Assembly (NCBI RefSeq): GCF_001598415.1
Contig: NZ_BCYX01000004.1
Location: 171,682-235,681 of the forward strand
Direction of reading: 5' to 3'
DNA length: 64,000 nt
Origin: Sphingomonas mali NBRC 15500
GTDB taxonomy: Bacteria; Pseudomonadota; Alphaproteobacteria; Sphingomonadales; Sphingomonadaceae
Every line of letters starts with the position of its first letter. Within the stretch, counting starts at the first letter, position 1. Both the position numbers and the translations under genes were made by a program. Shown here piece after piece: positions 33,488 to 43,725 of this stretch. The notes under the pieces were generated by a model, which worked only from the letters and a program-made list of their open reading frames with translations, was not told where the DNA came from and did not search any database.

Positions 33488-36400
33488 TCACGCGGCCTGC
33501 CGCGACGGCGCATCCGTCGCCCCATAGTCGCGCATCGCCCCTTCCCGGGTGACGAGGCCCAGCCGGATGTCCTCTTCGATCGCGTCGCGCGACCGGGCGG
33601 CGGGGTCGCCATAGCCCGACCCGCCCGATAGCGTGACCTCGACCACGTGATCGGCCTCGGTCAGGATGAGGAGGTTGCCGGTGCCGCAGTCGCGCAATGT
33701 CGCGCCCTGTGCATCTAGCACGCGGCCGGCGCCCGGCGCGCCGGGCCGCCCGCCGAACAGGCCTTCCTGTTCGACCGTATCGGGGAAGAACGACACCTGC
33801 GTCTCGAGCCCGTCGCCGTGGAGCTTGCGAAAGCGCATGCGCTGGCCGAGGCCACCGCGATATTCGCCGGCACCGCCCGAATCCGCGACATAGTTCTTCT
33901 CGAGCACGAGCACCGGCACCCGGGCCTCGAACAGCTCGGTCGACGTGTTGGCCGCCGACGTCGGATAGAGGAGCCCCGATTTGCCGTCGCCATGCGCGGA
34001 AGCGCCCTGCCCGCCGCCGGCAAAGAAGATCTCGGCATAGATCTGACCCTGCGCGTCCAGACCATAGAGCCGCGGATTGACGGCCACCCCGGTAAAGGCC
34101 TGAACGCCATCGGGAACCGCGCCGGCCAGGGCACGAAACATCGCCGGCGCGATATACCAGCCGGTGCGCGTGCGCTGGCTCACCGGCGCCGGCCGGGTGC
34201 AGTTGAGGATCGATCCCTCCGGCGCCTTCACGCGGATCGGACGATAGTCGCCGGCGTTGCCGCGCACGTCCGGCGTGAGCAGGCATTTGAGCGGGTAGGT
34301 TGCCTGGGCAGCGGTGTAGTTCAGCGTCGAATTGAATGCGCCCTGCTTGAGCTGCGGTGGTGCGCCTTCGAAGTCCACCTCGATCGTGTCGCCCGATACT
34401 TCGAGGCGAACCGGGATGCGCAGCGGCCCGTCGACCGGGTTGGTGTAGGCGTCGGCCTCATAGACACCGTCCGGCAGTCGGCGGATCGCATCCCGCATCG
34501 CGCGCTCCGAGCGACCCTGAACGACTGCCGTCAGCGCGCGCAAGTCGGCCATGCCGTAATCCTGCATGAACGCGAGAAGGCGTTTCGCACCGATCTCGTT
34601 GGCCGCGAGCAGCGCATGGATATCGCCGATCACCTCGTCGGGATTGCGGACGTTCTCGCCCAGCAACCGGAACAGGGTTTCGTTAGGACGTCCTCCCTCG
34701 ATGAGCTTCATCGGCGGGATCTGGAACCCCTCCTCGAAGATCTCGCGCGTCGCACGGACATTCTTGGTGCCGCCGATATCGGAGACATGCGCAACGGTCG
34801 CCGCGAGACCGACCACGACATCGTCGCGGAACACCGGGGTGACCACGGCAATATCGAACAGGTGCCCGGCGCACAGCCAGGGATCGTTGGTGATCAGGAC
34901 GTCACCCGGCTTGAGGGTGTGCGACGGATAGACATCGAGCAGCGCCTTGACGCCACGCGGCAATGCCAAGTTGAACAAGGGCATGGCGCGGGGTGAATGG
35001 GCGATGGGCTCGCCCTCGGGATCAAGCAGCTCGCAGGCGAAATCCTGTGCGTCCGAGATGACCAGCGAGAAGGCGGTGCGACAGACCGTCGACCACATCT
35101 CCTCGGCCACCGTGACCAAGCGGCTCCACATGATTTCGAGCGCAATCGGATCGGCTTCGATCCGCTCCATCGCTTCGGCAAGCGGCATGTCGGCCGTGAT
35201 CAATGCGCGAGCCGCGCTGCTCGCCGCCACCGTGATCCGAAGGTCGAGGCCCTCGTCGACGGTGAAGCGGTCGCCGGGCGCGATCACGGTGGTCGCCTCG
35301 CGCTCCTCGATGATCGCGGGGCCGGCAAAGCTGTCGCCGGCGGCAAGCGCGTAGCGATCGTACACCTCGGTCTCGACATAGCCATCGCCGAAATAGGCAG
35401 GCCGACGCCCCTTGGTCTTGTGGCGGATATCGCCCCCGCCCGCCGCGCCGCTCAGCGACAAGGCCGGCGTCGGGCCTATTACGCGAACGCGGAAATTGAT
35501 CGCTTCGATACGGGCTTCCTCGAACACCGCTGTGTACCGCGCCGAATAGACCCGGGTGAAAGCTGCACGGATAGCCCCGAGGTCAGCCTCGGCGATGATC
35601 CCGCCCGGCAGCGGCACTGAGATGTCATGGGTCTGACCGATCAATCGCATGTCGGCTGATCGCTCGACAAGGAGCGCGGCATCCTCGACGCCCGCCTCGT
35701 GCAATCGCTGGCGCCCCTCCTTTTCCATCTCGGCCAGAACGGCATTGGCGGCCGCAGCATCGAAGCCCGGCGCGAATTCGATCGGGCGCGAGCGCACCAT
35801 CTCATAGGAGAGCGGCGCGGTAAGAAAACCGAGCGCCGATGCGGCACCTGAGGCCGGCGGCACGATGACCTCGGTCACGCCGAGCACCCGCGCGACATCG
35901 CAGACATGGGCCGGTCCGGCGCCGCCGAACCCGACCATCGCATAATGGCGCGGATCGAGCCCCTTCTCGACAAGATGGACGCGGGCCGCGGCCGCCATGC
36001 TTTCGACCACCACCTTGTGGATGCCCCAGGCTGCCTCTGCAGGGGCGAGGCCGAGCGGGGCCGCAAGCGACGCCACCGCGGTCTCGGCGGCATCGCGGTC
36101 GAGGGCCATCCGGCCACCCAGGAAGAAGCCGGGATCGTAATAGCCGAGCACAAGGTTTGCGTCGGTGACGGTCGGTTGCGTGCCGCCCAGCCCGTAACAG
36201 GCCGGCCCCGGATCCGACGCCGCCGAATGCGGGCCGACCTTGAGCAGCCCGACCTCGTCGATCGCTGCGATCGAGCCGCCGCCCGCTCCAATCTCGATCA
36301 GGTCCACGGTCGGCGTCTTGATCGGCAGGCCCGATCCCTTGGCGAAACGATGGACGCGACCGGCCTCGAGCATCGGCGCGATATCGACCCGCCCCGCCCC

Positions 36401-37324
36401 GATCAGCGCGGCTTTGGCGGTGGTCCCGCCCATGTCGAAGGCGATCACTTCCTGCTTGCCGGCAAGCTGGCCGAACAGGGCGGTGGCGAGCGCGCCGCCG
36501 GCCGGCCCGGATTCGAGCAGGCGGATCGGGAAGGCCTTGGCGGTCTCGAGAGACACCAACCCGCCAGCCGAATGCATGAGGTAGAGCGATCCGGCGAACC
36601 CCCGGGCGGCGAGCGTGCCCTGCAGCTTGTCCAGATAGCGCGCCATCAACGGCTGGACATAGGCGTTGGCGCAGGTGGTGACCCCACGCTCATATTCGCC
36701 GATCTCGGACACGACCTCGCTCGATAGCGACACCGCAAGGTCCGGGAATTCAGCACGCGCGATCTCCCCGATGATCCGCTCGTGCTCGGCATTACGATAG
36801 GCATGCAGCAAGACGACCGCGACCGCTTCGGCACCCGCTGCGGCCAGTTCACCAAGGCAGGCCCGCACCGCGTCTCGATCGAGCGGCTGCACGATGGCGC
36901 CGTCGCGGTCGATCCGTTCGTCGACCTCGAGCCTGAGATCGCGCGACGCCATCGGCTCGGGAAACCGGAGGAACAGATCATAGATGTCGTACCGCTGCTC
37001 CCGCCCCATTTCGAGCGAATCGCGAAAGCCCCGCGTCGTGATCAGGCCGAGCTTGGCCCCCTTGCGCTCGATCACCGCATTGGTGACGAGCGTCGTGCCG
37101 TGGACGATCTCGCCGACGTCCTCGAGGCCGATCTCTGCCATCGCCACCAGCTCGCCGAGCCCCGCGAGCGCAGCCTCTGACGGGTCATGCGGGGTGGTCA
37201 GCCGCTTGTGCAGACGCACGCTACCCGCGTCGCCGTCGTAGAGCACGAAATCGGTAAAGGTGCCGCCGATGTCGAAACCGATGCGCCAGCGATTGTTCTC
37301 GCGGGCGGCGGGGCTGCTGGTCAC
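33488..37324 (-). CDS. Fused HyuA-HyuB ATP-dependent hydantoinase / oxoprolinase-type enzyme
   Basis: 1278 residues combining both subunits. The HyuA half (about 1-700) has the ASKHA nucleotide motif FDIGGTFTDFVLYD near residue 18, GTTLVTNAVIERKGAK and FDMGGTTAKAALI; the HyuB half (from about 715) starts IEADPIALEIMWSRLVTVAEEMW and has LITNDPWLCAGHLFDIAVVTP and GGSGYGDPAAR near the end. Such enzymes open 5-membered lactams with ATP: 5-oxoproline, N-methylhydantoin or other hydantoins. Beside soxBDAG, N-methylhydantoin (yielding N-carbamoylsarcosine) is the most economical substrate. It overlaps the MFS gene by ATGA. Confidence 0.93.
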   Translation of the reverse strand: MTSSPAARENNRWRIGFDIGGTFTDFVLYDGDAGSVRLHKRLTTPHDPSEAALAGLGELVAMAEIGLEDVGEIVHGTTLVTNAVIERKGAKLGLITTRGFRDSLEMGREQRYDIYDLFLRFPEPMASRDLRLEVDERIDRDGAIVQPLDRDAVRACLGELAAAGAEAVAVVLLHAYRNAEHERIIGEIARAEFPDLAVSLSSEVVSEIGEYERGVTTCANAYVQPLMARYLDKLQGTLAARGFAGSLYLMHSAGGLVSLETAKAFPIRLLESGPAGGALATALFGQLAGKQEVIAFDMGGTTAKAALIGAGRVDIAPMLEAGRVHRFAKGSGLPIKTPTVDLIEIGAGGGSIAAIDEVGLLKVGPHSAASDPGPACYGLGGTQPTVTDANLVLGYYDPGFFLGGRMALDRDAAETAVASLAAPLGLAPAEAAWGIHKVVVESMAAAARVHLVEKGLDPRHYAMVGFGGAGPAHVCDVARVLGVTEVIVPPASGAASALGFLTAPLSYEMVRSRPIEFAPGFDAAAANAVLAEMEKEGRQRLHEAGVEDAALLVERSADMRLIGQTHDISVPLPGGIIAEADLGAIRAAFTRVYSARYTAVFEEARIEAINFRVRVIGPTPALSLSGAAGGGDIRHKTKGRRPAYFGDGYVETEVYDRYALAAGDSFAGPAIIEEREATTVIAPGDRFTVDEGLDLRITVAASSAARALITADMPLAEAMERIEADPIALEIMWSRLVTVAEEMWSTVCRTAFSLVISDAQDFACELLDPEGEPIAHSPRAMPLFNLALPRGVKALLDVYPSHTLKPGDVLITNDPWLCAGHLFDIAVVTPVFRDDVVVGLAATVAHVSDIGGTKNVRATREIFEEGFQIPPMKLIEGGRPNETLFRLLGENVRNPDEVIGDIHALLAANEIGAKRLLAFMQDYGMADLRALTAVVQGRSERAMRDAIRRLPDGVYEADAYTNPVDGPLRIPVRLEVSGDTIEVDFEGAPPQLKQGAFNSTLNYTAAQATYPLKCLLTPDVRGNAGDYRPIRVKAPEGSILNCTRPAPVSQRTRTGWYIAPAMFRALAGAVPDGVQAFTGVAVNPRLYGLDAQGQIYAEIFFAGGGQGASAHGDGKSGLLYPTSAANTSTELFEARVPVLVLEKNYVADSGGAGEYRGGLGQRMRFRKLHGDGLETQVSFFPDTVEQEGLFGGRPGAPGAGRVLDAQGATLRDCGTGNLLILTEADHVVEVTLSGGSGYGDPAARSRDAIEEDIRLGLVTREGAMRDYGATDAPSRQAA

Positions 37325-38571
37325 GAAATCTCTCCTCTGAGAATGGTGCGCCCGTCAGGCGCTGTAGCGGGAGGTTGGGGAATGGTGCGGCCGATCAGGC
37401 CGCGCTGCCGATCGATCCTGAAGGCGAGCGAGACGATCATCGCCCCGCTCAAGATCAAGAGGGCGAAGCCGAGATATTGGAGCCAGTCGAGTCCTGTACC
37501 CTGGTCGGGGGCCGAGCGGAGCAAGAGCCCGACACCGGCCGGCCCGATCGCATAGGCGATGTTGCCCATGACATAGGACAGGGCATTGAGCCGACCGGTC
37601 GGGTCGAGACGCGAGAGCAGGCCGAGCTGATTGGGGAAGCCACCGAGCCAGGCGAAGACGTAGAGCCATGCCGCGACCATGAAGGCGATCGGGTTGCCGG
37701 TCCACGTCATCAGGATGGCCACGGCGACCACCTGGAGCGACACGAAGCAGGCGAGCGGGCGGAATGAGCCGAAACGATTGCCGATCACGAGAGAGATGCT
37801 GGCACCCGCAAGCCCGAAGAGGTTGGCGCTCCCCAGCACCCGCGTGCGGTCATCGAACGCGAGACCTGCGTGCTCGCCGAACTGCCCCATGAAGGGCCAG
37901 AACCCGCCGATGCCGAGATACCAGAGCAGGAAGGCCAGCATCACGAAGGCAGTGAGCGCGACGCCGACGGCCGCAGTTCCTTTCTCCACGCGATGTGCGC
38001 CTCGCGGATCCACATCCGGAAACCAGCGCAAGCCAAGCAGCGCGAGCGGTCCGGTGACGGCGAGCGTCAGGAACAGGGCATGCGGACCGAGCAGCGCTTT
38101 GGTGTCGGGCAGAAAATAGGCGTTGAGCGATGACAGCAGCAGGTAGCTGACCGTGTAGAAGCCTGTCGCGCGCTGCGGATTGGTCATTGCCGCAACGCCC
38201 TGCCCCATCCGGCCAAGGGTGAAGCCATGGCCCAGCCCGGCGACGATCTGCCAGGCGAACAGCGCAGGCGCCGTGTTCGACATCGCCGTCCCGACATCGC
38301 CGATAAAGATCGCAGCCAACGCCGCGGCGAGCGGTAGGCGCCCACCCACCAGCGTCGATAGGATGACACCGAGGGTGGCGGCGATCATCTCGACGCTCAG
38401 CAGATAGCCAGCGACCGGCGCCGACATGCCGAAATCGTGGACGTAGGTGCCGATGATGATCGCCTTGACCGACGAGATCGCGATCCCGGCGATTCCAACC
38501 AGGACGATCGCGAGATAGGCAAGCGCCTGTCGCCGGCCGCCAGGCGCGCTCGTTGCCGTGCCGTGCATCAT
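37321..38571 (-). CDS. Major facilitator superfamily transporter
   Basis: About 416 residues and 12 hydrophobic segments; the cytoplasmic-loop area reads GLGHGFTLGRMGQGVAAMTNPQRATGF. The ATG at 38571 is favoured by GGAG upstream, with 38586 as an alternative. ATGA coupling to the hydantoinase gene suggests it imports that enzyme's substrate. The substrate cannot be read from sequence. Confidence 0.88.
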   Translation of the reverse strand: MMHGTATSAPGGRRQALAYLAIVLVGIAGIAISSVKAIIIGTYVHDFGMSAPVAGYLLSVEMIAATLGVILSTLVGGRLPLAAALAAIFIGDVGTAMSNTAPALFAWQIVAGLGHGFTLGRMGQGVAAMTNPQRATGFYTVSYLLLSSLNAYFLPDTKALLGPHALFLTLAVTGPLALLGLRWFPDVDPRGAHRVEKGTAAVGVALTAFVMLAFLLWYLGIGGFWPFMGQFGEHAGLAFDDRTRVLGSANLFGLAGASISLVIGNRFGSFRPLACFVSLQVVAVAILMTWTGNPIAFMVAAWLYVFAWLGGFPNQLGLLSRLDPTGRLNALSYVMGNIAYAIGPAGVGLLLRSAPDQGTGLDWLQYLGFALLILSGAMIVSLAFRIDRQRGLIGRTIPQPPATAPDGRTILRGEIS

Positions 38572-38722
38572 GATGACCGTCTCCATCGCCAGGGCGACGC
38601 TCGACGGCGACGATAGCCCTGGGCATCGAGGTAAGCGAGCCGGCGGGCGTTACCCCGCCCGCCGGTCGCGGGTGCCAGCGGCCGCCCGGGTCGAATCTCG
38701 ACGACCGCCGCCACCTTGGACA

Positions 38723-40957
38723 TCAGAAGTTGAACCGTACTTCGACGCCGTAGCTGCGCGGATCGGTGGGATAGATCACGCGGTACGGGGTCGTTGCCGA
38801 TGCCTGGAGCTGCGGCTCCTGGGTGTTGGTCAGGTTCGAGCCCACGAAATAGACGCCGAACTGGGGTTTCTCCACGCCGATGCGCAGGTTGAGATATTGC
38901 TTGGCCGGCACGCGCTGCGTGTTGAAGGTGAAGAGATATTGGGCCGAGTGAAAGGAGAAATCTCCGCGGGCATTGAGCGACCAATCGCCCACGAGCGACT
39001 GATTGAACTGTGCGCCGATCGCACCGCTCCAGCGCGGCGACTTCGGAGACTCCGTCCCTCCGGCAACTTTGGCATCAAGATATGCGAGATTGCCGTTGAG
39101 CGTGAAGCCCGGCAGCACACGGACGGTCGTCTCGAGCTCGGCGCCGTTGATCGTCGTCTTGGGGATGGTGACCGGCACGCGGAACGGCGGCGTATTGGTG
39201 GTCGCGGACAATTGCTGGTCCGAATAGTCGATATGGAAGCCGGCCAGATTGACCAGCAGGTGCCGATCGAACCATTCGGTCTTGAGGCCGCCTTCATAAT
39301 TGGTCGTGTGCTCGGGGATCGCATATTGTCCGGCGTTGAAATAGCCGGCGCGGAAGCCCCGCGAGACGGTCGCATAAACCATCTTGGTGTCGTCGATCCG
39401 ATAGCTGATCTGCGCCTTTGGCTGGAACGCGCGCGTGTCCTCGCGCTGGGTGTTCTCGAGCGTCCCGGTCGGGCTCGTCACCTGAAGGATTTGCGTGAAC
39501 GCCGCATCCTTATAGGACGTGTTGCGATAGATCTGGCGGTCGTAGCGCGCGTTCACCGTCAGCTCGAACCGGCCGAACTTGCCGGACAATTGGCCATAGA
39601 CTCCCCACCAATCGTCCTTCTTACGATTGACGGTGAGATTGGTCGGCACCTGGCCGACCGTACCGGCGACCTGATTGTAGCCGCCCGAGATGCTGTCGAC
39701 GCTGCGCCAGAAGCCCGACCCGCCAACCATCCAGCTGATCGGTCCGCTGCCGCGCGAGGACAGGCGGAGGTCCTGATAATAGGAGTCGATGTTGTCCGAG
39801 CCATATTGGAAGCGCTCGATTACCTGCCCGGTCTTGGCGGCATCGCCAAAGGCTCGGGTATTGCCCAGGCAGATCTCGCCACCAAGGCCATCGGGCGCTG
39901 GGAAGCCGGGATTGTTGACGTCGTCATAGCAGGCGCTGCCGAAGCCCGTTTGCCGGGTCTGGCTGTAGGCGGAAATCGACGTCAGCGAGACGCCGCCGAT
40001 GTCCCAGTTGAGCCGTCCGGAGAACCGGGCGAAGTTGCGTGTCTGCACGCCGGGAACACGGCGGGCGATGACCGGATCGTCGGTGTTGATGACGCTGCTG
40101 ATGTTGCCGGTGACCGAACCGCGCCCCTGGAAAGCGTATCCACCCTTCTGGTCGTCATAGCTCGCCTTCAGGTCGGCCTCGAAATTAGAAGTCGGGTCGA
40201 GGATCAACCGACCCTCGATCTGCTTGCGATTGTGGAAGTCCAGGTGGAGGCCGTTGGTCTGGCTGTCGATGCGGCCGTTATCGTCGCGGAAATTGCCCGA
40301 GACGCGGAGCAGGACTTTATCGGGCACCAGCGCGCCGGCGACCGCGGCCTGGGCCTGAAGATCGCTGCCATTGCCGAAATACAGCCTGCCCGAGGTCGTC
40401 CAATCGTCGGTCGGGCGCTTGGTGATGACATTGATCGCGCCTGCGATCGCGCCCGAGCCGTAGAGCGCGCTCTGCGGTCCGCGCAGCACTTCGATACGCT
40501 CGACGTCGCCGAGCGAGCCCGAGGTGAGCGCGTCGCCGGAATCGTTGGGAACACCATCGACAATGATCGACACCGAGGGGAAACCTCCCTGAGCCGAGCC
40601 GATGCCGCGGGTGCGGATGTCGAAATAATTGCCCGAGAAAGCGCCGCCGTTGCGGAAATTCAACCCCGGGGTGAGCCGGGCGACATCGGCGATGGTGCGA
40701 ACGTTGGCATTGGCGATCATCTGCGCGGGCAATGCGCTGATCGAATCCGGGACCACCTGAAGGCTCTCGCTGCGGCGGCGCGCCGTCACGGTAATATCGG
40801 GAATGGCATCCTGCGGCGTCGCCTCCTGGGACGATGCTGCCTGCGGATCGCTGGCCGGCACCGGAGCGGGCGCGCTTTGCGCAAGGACGGGCGTCGCACC
40901 GCAGCAGAGCGCCGCGCCTAGCGCAATCTGTGACGCTCGCATCAATGTGGGATTCAT
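38723..40957 (-). CDS. TonB-dependent outer membrane receptor
   Basis: 744 residues: signal peptide (1-26, ends PVLAQS), TonB box region DITVTARRRSESLQVVP, plug motifs VLRGPQSALYGSGAIAGAINV, and the barrel ending RSYGVEVRFNF. It resembles the mid-sized receptors that sphingomonads use for small organic substrates rather than siderophores. It lies 150 bases upstream of the MFS gene on the same strand, giving an outer plus inner membrane uptake pair. A GGGGGAAA ribosome site precedes the ATG. Confidence 0.94.
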   Translation of the reverse strand: MNPTLMRASQIALGAALCCGATPVLAQSAPAPVPASDPQAASSQEATPQDAIPDITVTARRRSESLQVVPDSISALPAQMIANANVRTIADVARLTPGLNFRNGGAFSGNYFDIRTRGIGSAQGGFPSVSIIVDGVPNDSGDALTSGSLGDVERIEVLRGPQSALYGSGAIAGAINVITKRPTDDWTTSGRLYFGNGSDLQAQAAVAGALVPDKVLLRVSGNFRDDNGRIDSQTNGLHLDFHNRKQIEGRLILDPTSNFEADLKASYDDQKGGYAFQGRGSVTGNISSVINTDDPVIARRVPGVQTRNFARFSGRLNWDIGGVSLTSISAYSQTRQTGFGSACYDDVNNPGFPAPDGLGGEICLGNTRAFGDAAKTGQVIERFQYGSDNIDSYYQDLRLSSRGSGPISWMVGGSGFWRSVDSISGGYNQVAGTVGQVPTNLTVNRKKDDWWGVYGQLSGKFGRFELTVNARYDRQIYRNTSYKDAAFTQILQVTSPTGTLENTQREDTRAFQPKAQISYRIDDTKMVYATVSRGFRAGYFNAGQYAIPEHTTNYEGGLKTEWFDRHLLVNLAGFHIDYSDQQLSATTNTPPFRVPVTIPKTTINGAELETTVRVLPGFTLNGNLAYLDAKVAGGTESPKSPRWSGAIGAQFNQSLVGDWSLNARGDFSFHSAQYLFTFNTQRVPAKQYLNLRIGVEKPQFGVYFVGSNLTNTQEPQLQASATTPYRVIYPTDPRSYGVEVRFNF

Positions 40958-41099
40958 GGCTTTCCCCCTGAACGATGTTGTTATGGCATCGTCAGGCTAG
41001 GTCGCTCGGAGAGAATGATTTGTCCCCAGCCGACACAAATTTGCAAGATTCGCTCAAGCTCACCGGTCCTGGGCCATGGCTGGAACCGGCCCCCCACGG

Positions 41100-42128
41100 T
41101 CAGGCGCTTCCCCGCTTGCGCCGCAGCCAGGCGAGCCGATGAGCGCTGGGCGGGCTCCCGAACTGTCCGCGATAGGATTTGGAGAAGGTGCTGGCGCTGT
41201 TGAAGCCGGTGGCGATCGCGACCTCGGTTAAGGTGAGCGAGGTCTGGAGGACCAATTGGCGTGCACGCTCGAGTCGGAGCTTGAGATAATAAGCGCTGAG
41301 CGGCAACCCGACCTGGGCGAGGAAGAGCCGGTCGAGCTGGCGTTCCGACACACCGGCCACCTGTGCCAGTTCGGCGCGTGACAGTGGGTCCTCGAGTGCC
41401 GCCTCCATCCGTTCAAGCGCACGAATGAGGCCGGGATGGTTGACCCCCATCCGGATCTGGAACGACAGACGCTGGGGTTTCTGCCCCTCACGGATATCGG
41501 TGTGAAGGAACCATTCGCTGACGCCGACGGCGAGCTGTTCGCCATGCACATCCCGAATGATCGCGTGCATCATGTCGAGCGGTGACATGCCTCCCGCCGA
41601 CGTCATGATCGGGCCATCGATCTCGTAGAGCGAGCGATGCACGTCGACCTCGGGAAATTCCTCGCGGAACGCCGAAGCATAGGCCCAGTGCAGGGTCACC
41701 CGCCGCCGCTGTAGCAACCCGGCACGCGCCAGGAGGAAGGCGCCGCCGCCCATCGCGCCCATCCGCGCGCCCCGCGCGGCCTGGCTGCGGAGCCAGGCCA
41801 GGACATGGCTGTCGCGGAACTCACCGCCCTCGTCGCTCGCGCAGACGAAGACATAGTCATGGCCGGCCGGGCCAAGTTCGCCATCGCAGCGAATCTCGAC
41901 AAGATTGGAGGCCGCCGCAGAACCGGCCGCCGGGCTCATATGCTCCCAGCGGTAGAGCTGGCGGCCCGCGATCTGATTGGCGGCACGAAGCGATTCGATG
42001 GCAGTCACATACGCCAGCATCGAGAAACCCGGGATCAGCAGGAATGCGACACTCGCAGCCTGAACGTCTTCCTCTACCCGCTGTTCGGATGGCGCGCTGC
42101 GATCGTGCCCCTCGTCCATCTCAGTCAT
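41100..42128 (-). CDS. GlxA-type AraC regulator with DJ-1/GATase domain
   Basis: About 342 residues. An N-terminal class I glutamine amidotransferase-like domain (VAFLLIPGFSMLAYVTAIES, TSAGGMSPLDMM) is followed by a C-terminal AraC double helix-turn-helix (LSRAELAQVAGVSERQLDRLF and LTLTEVAIATGFNSASTFSKSY). GbdR and SouR, which activate betaine and sarcosine catabolism in Pseudomonas, have this same architecture. It is therefore the likely activator of the sarcosine/hydantoin cluster, responding to an N-methyl ligand. Start chosen at ATG 42128; GTG 42143 is possible. Confidence 0.9.
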   Translation of the reverse strand: MTEMDEGHDRSAPSEQRVEEDVQAASVAFLLIPGFSMLAYVTAIESLRAANQIAGRQLYRWEHMSPAAGSAAASNLVEIRCDGELGPAGHDYVFVCASDEGGEFRDSHVLAWLRSQAARGARMGAMGGGAFLLARAGLLQRRRVTLHWAYASAFREEFPEVDVHRSLYEIDGPIMTSAGGMSPLDMMHAIIRDVHGEQLAVGVSEWFLHTDIREGQKPQRLSFQIRMGVNHPGLIRALERMEAALEDPLSRAELAQVAGVSERQLDRLFLAQVGLPLSAYYLKLRLERARQLVLQTSLTLTEVAIATGFNSASTFSKSYRGQFGSPPSAHRLAWLRRKRGSA

Positions 42129-42333
42129 CGTCCACGCCTGCACACGATAAATAATGTGTCACGAATCCCCCCGAATTCAATCATCCGTCCCACGCGCTTC
42201 CTGGTCGCATCGTCACGCGATGGGACGGCCCCCATCCTCGCGTGCGACGCGCATGGTCCGCTGGATGTCTGCCTGCTGCAAGCGGCAACGCCGACGCTTG
42301 GGCAAAGCGGCGTCATTGCAGACGAGGAAAATC

Positions 42334-43725
42334 ATGAACGACGTTCGTACCGATATCGACAGCATGGGGCCCGTGGCCCTCCCCGCAACCGCGCTCTACG
42401 GCCCCGGTGCCGCCAGAGCGCGCCAGAATTTCGCCATCTCCGGACGCACCATCGGGGACTTCCCGGCATTCGTTCTCGGCCTTGCGACGGTCAAGGCGGC
42501 CTCCGCGCTCGCCAATCGTGACATCGGTCAGATCGCTCCAGATGTCGCCGACGCAATCGTTCGGGCGACCGACGAACTGGCCGCGCAGCGGCTCAACAGC
42601 GATCTCGTGGTGGACATGTTCGAAGGGTCTGGCGGGACCTCGATCAACATGAACATCAACGAAGTGCTGGCCAACCGTGCCGCGCAACTCCTCGGCGGAG
42701 AGATCGGAATCTATGACCGCGTCCATCCCAATGATCATGTCAATCGCTGCCAGTCGACCAACGATGTGATCCCGAGCGCGATCAAGGTGGGCTGCCGGCA
42801 ATCGCTCAGCGAGTTGGTTACTGAGCTCGTCGCGCTCGAAGCCGCCTTTGTCGAACGCGCGCAGACCTTCCGGTCGGTGCTGCGGGTCGGCCGCACCTGC
42901 CTGCAGGACGCGCAGCCGATGACGCTTGGCCAGTCGTTCGGCGCGCATGCCGTGCTGACGCGACGGTTGGTGGAGGCGTTGCGCGCGCGCGCCGACGAGC
43001 TTTTGACATTGCCTATCGGCGCGACCGCGATCGGAACCGGGTTTGGATCCGCGCCGGGCTACAAACGCGCTTTCTTTCATCACTTGTCTCAGCGCACGGG
43101 AGACAATTTCGCAAAAGCCGACAACCTGTTCGACGCGCTCGCGAACGCCGATGTCTTCACGCGGCTGTCGGGCGAACTGCGCACAGCAGCGACCTCGATC
43201 GCCAAGATCGCGAACGACTTGATCCTGTTGTCCTCCGGACCGGCGGCGGGTTTCGCCGAACTGGCGCTGCCGATGCTCCAGCCGGGATCCTCGATCATGC
43301 CCGGGAAGGTGAATCCCGTCGTACCGATGGCTATCTGCCAGTTGGGCTTCACGCTTGCCGGCTATGACGTGGTGATCGCCGCCGCAGCGCAACAGGGCCA
43401 ACTCGAAATCAATCCCTATGAACCGATCATCGCCTTTCACCTGTTTGAAGGCATGCGGATCCTGACCAACGGGTTGAGGCTGTTCAGAGAGCGTTGCATC
43501 ACCGGGATCGAGCCGAACATAAGCCGTATGGAGCAGCTCCTCCACCAATCGAGCGCGATCGCGACGGCCTTGTTGCCCAGCATCGGTTATGACGAGACGT
43601 CCCACCTCGTACAGCGGGCGGCTGCCGAAGGCCGGACGTTCACCGAGTTGGCCATTGCCGAGGGCCATTTGCGCAAGGAGCAGGTTGACGTATTGATCGG
43701 GATGGCGATCAACCCGCACGATTGA
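42334..43725 (+). CDS. Aspartase/fumarase-superfamily lyase, probable aspartate ammonia-lyase
   Basis: 463 residues with the three conserved regions of the superfamily: GSGGTSINMNINEVLANRA, HPNDHVNRCQSTNDVIPSA and the catalytic SS loop GSSIMPGKVNPVVPM. The C1-C2 details (VNRCQSTND, ITGIEPN) lean toward aspartase over fumarase. It would convert aspartate to fumarate and ammonia or run a related elimination. It is divergent from the GlxA regulator with 205 bases between them, so the same regulator could control it. GAGGAAA lies before the ATG. Confidence 0.88.
   Translation: MNDVRTDIDSMGPVALPATALYGPGAARARQNFAISGRTIGDFPAFVLGLATVKAASALANRDIGQIAPDVADAIVRATDELAAQRLNSDLVVDMFEGSGGTSINMNINEVLANRAAQLLGGEIGIYDRVHPNDHVNRCQSTNDVIPSAIKVGCRQSLSELVTELVALEAAFVERAQTFRSVLRVGRTCLQDAQPMTLGQSFGAHAVLTRRLVEALRARADELLTLPIGATAIGTGFGSAPGYKRAFFHHLSQRTGDNFAKADNLFDALANADVFTRLSGELRTAATSIAKIANDLILLSSGPAAGFAELALPMLQPGSSIMPGKVNPVVPMAICQLGFTLAGYDVVIAAAAQQGQLEINPYEPIIAFHLFEGMRILTNGLRLFRERCITGIEPNISRMEQLLHQSSAIATALLPSIGYDETSHLVQRAAAEGRTFTELAIAEGHLRKEQVDVLIGMAINPHD

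Noticed and set aside
38558..40921. 787-codon open frame antisense to the second TonB receptor
   Set aside because: It is an arginine-rich shadow of a clearly recognisable receptor.
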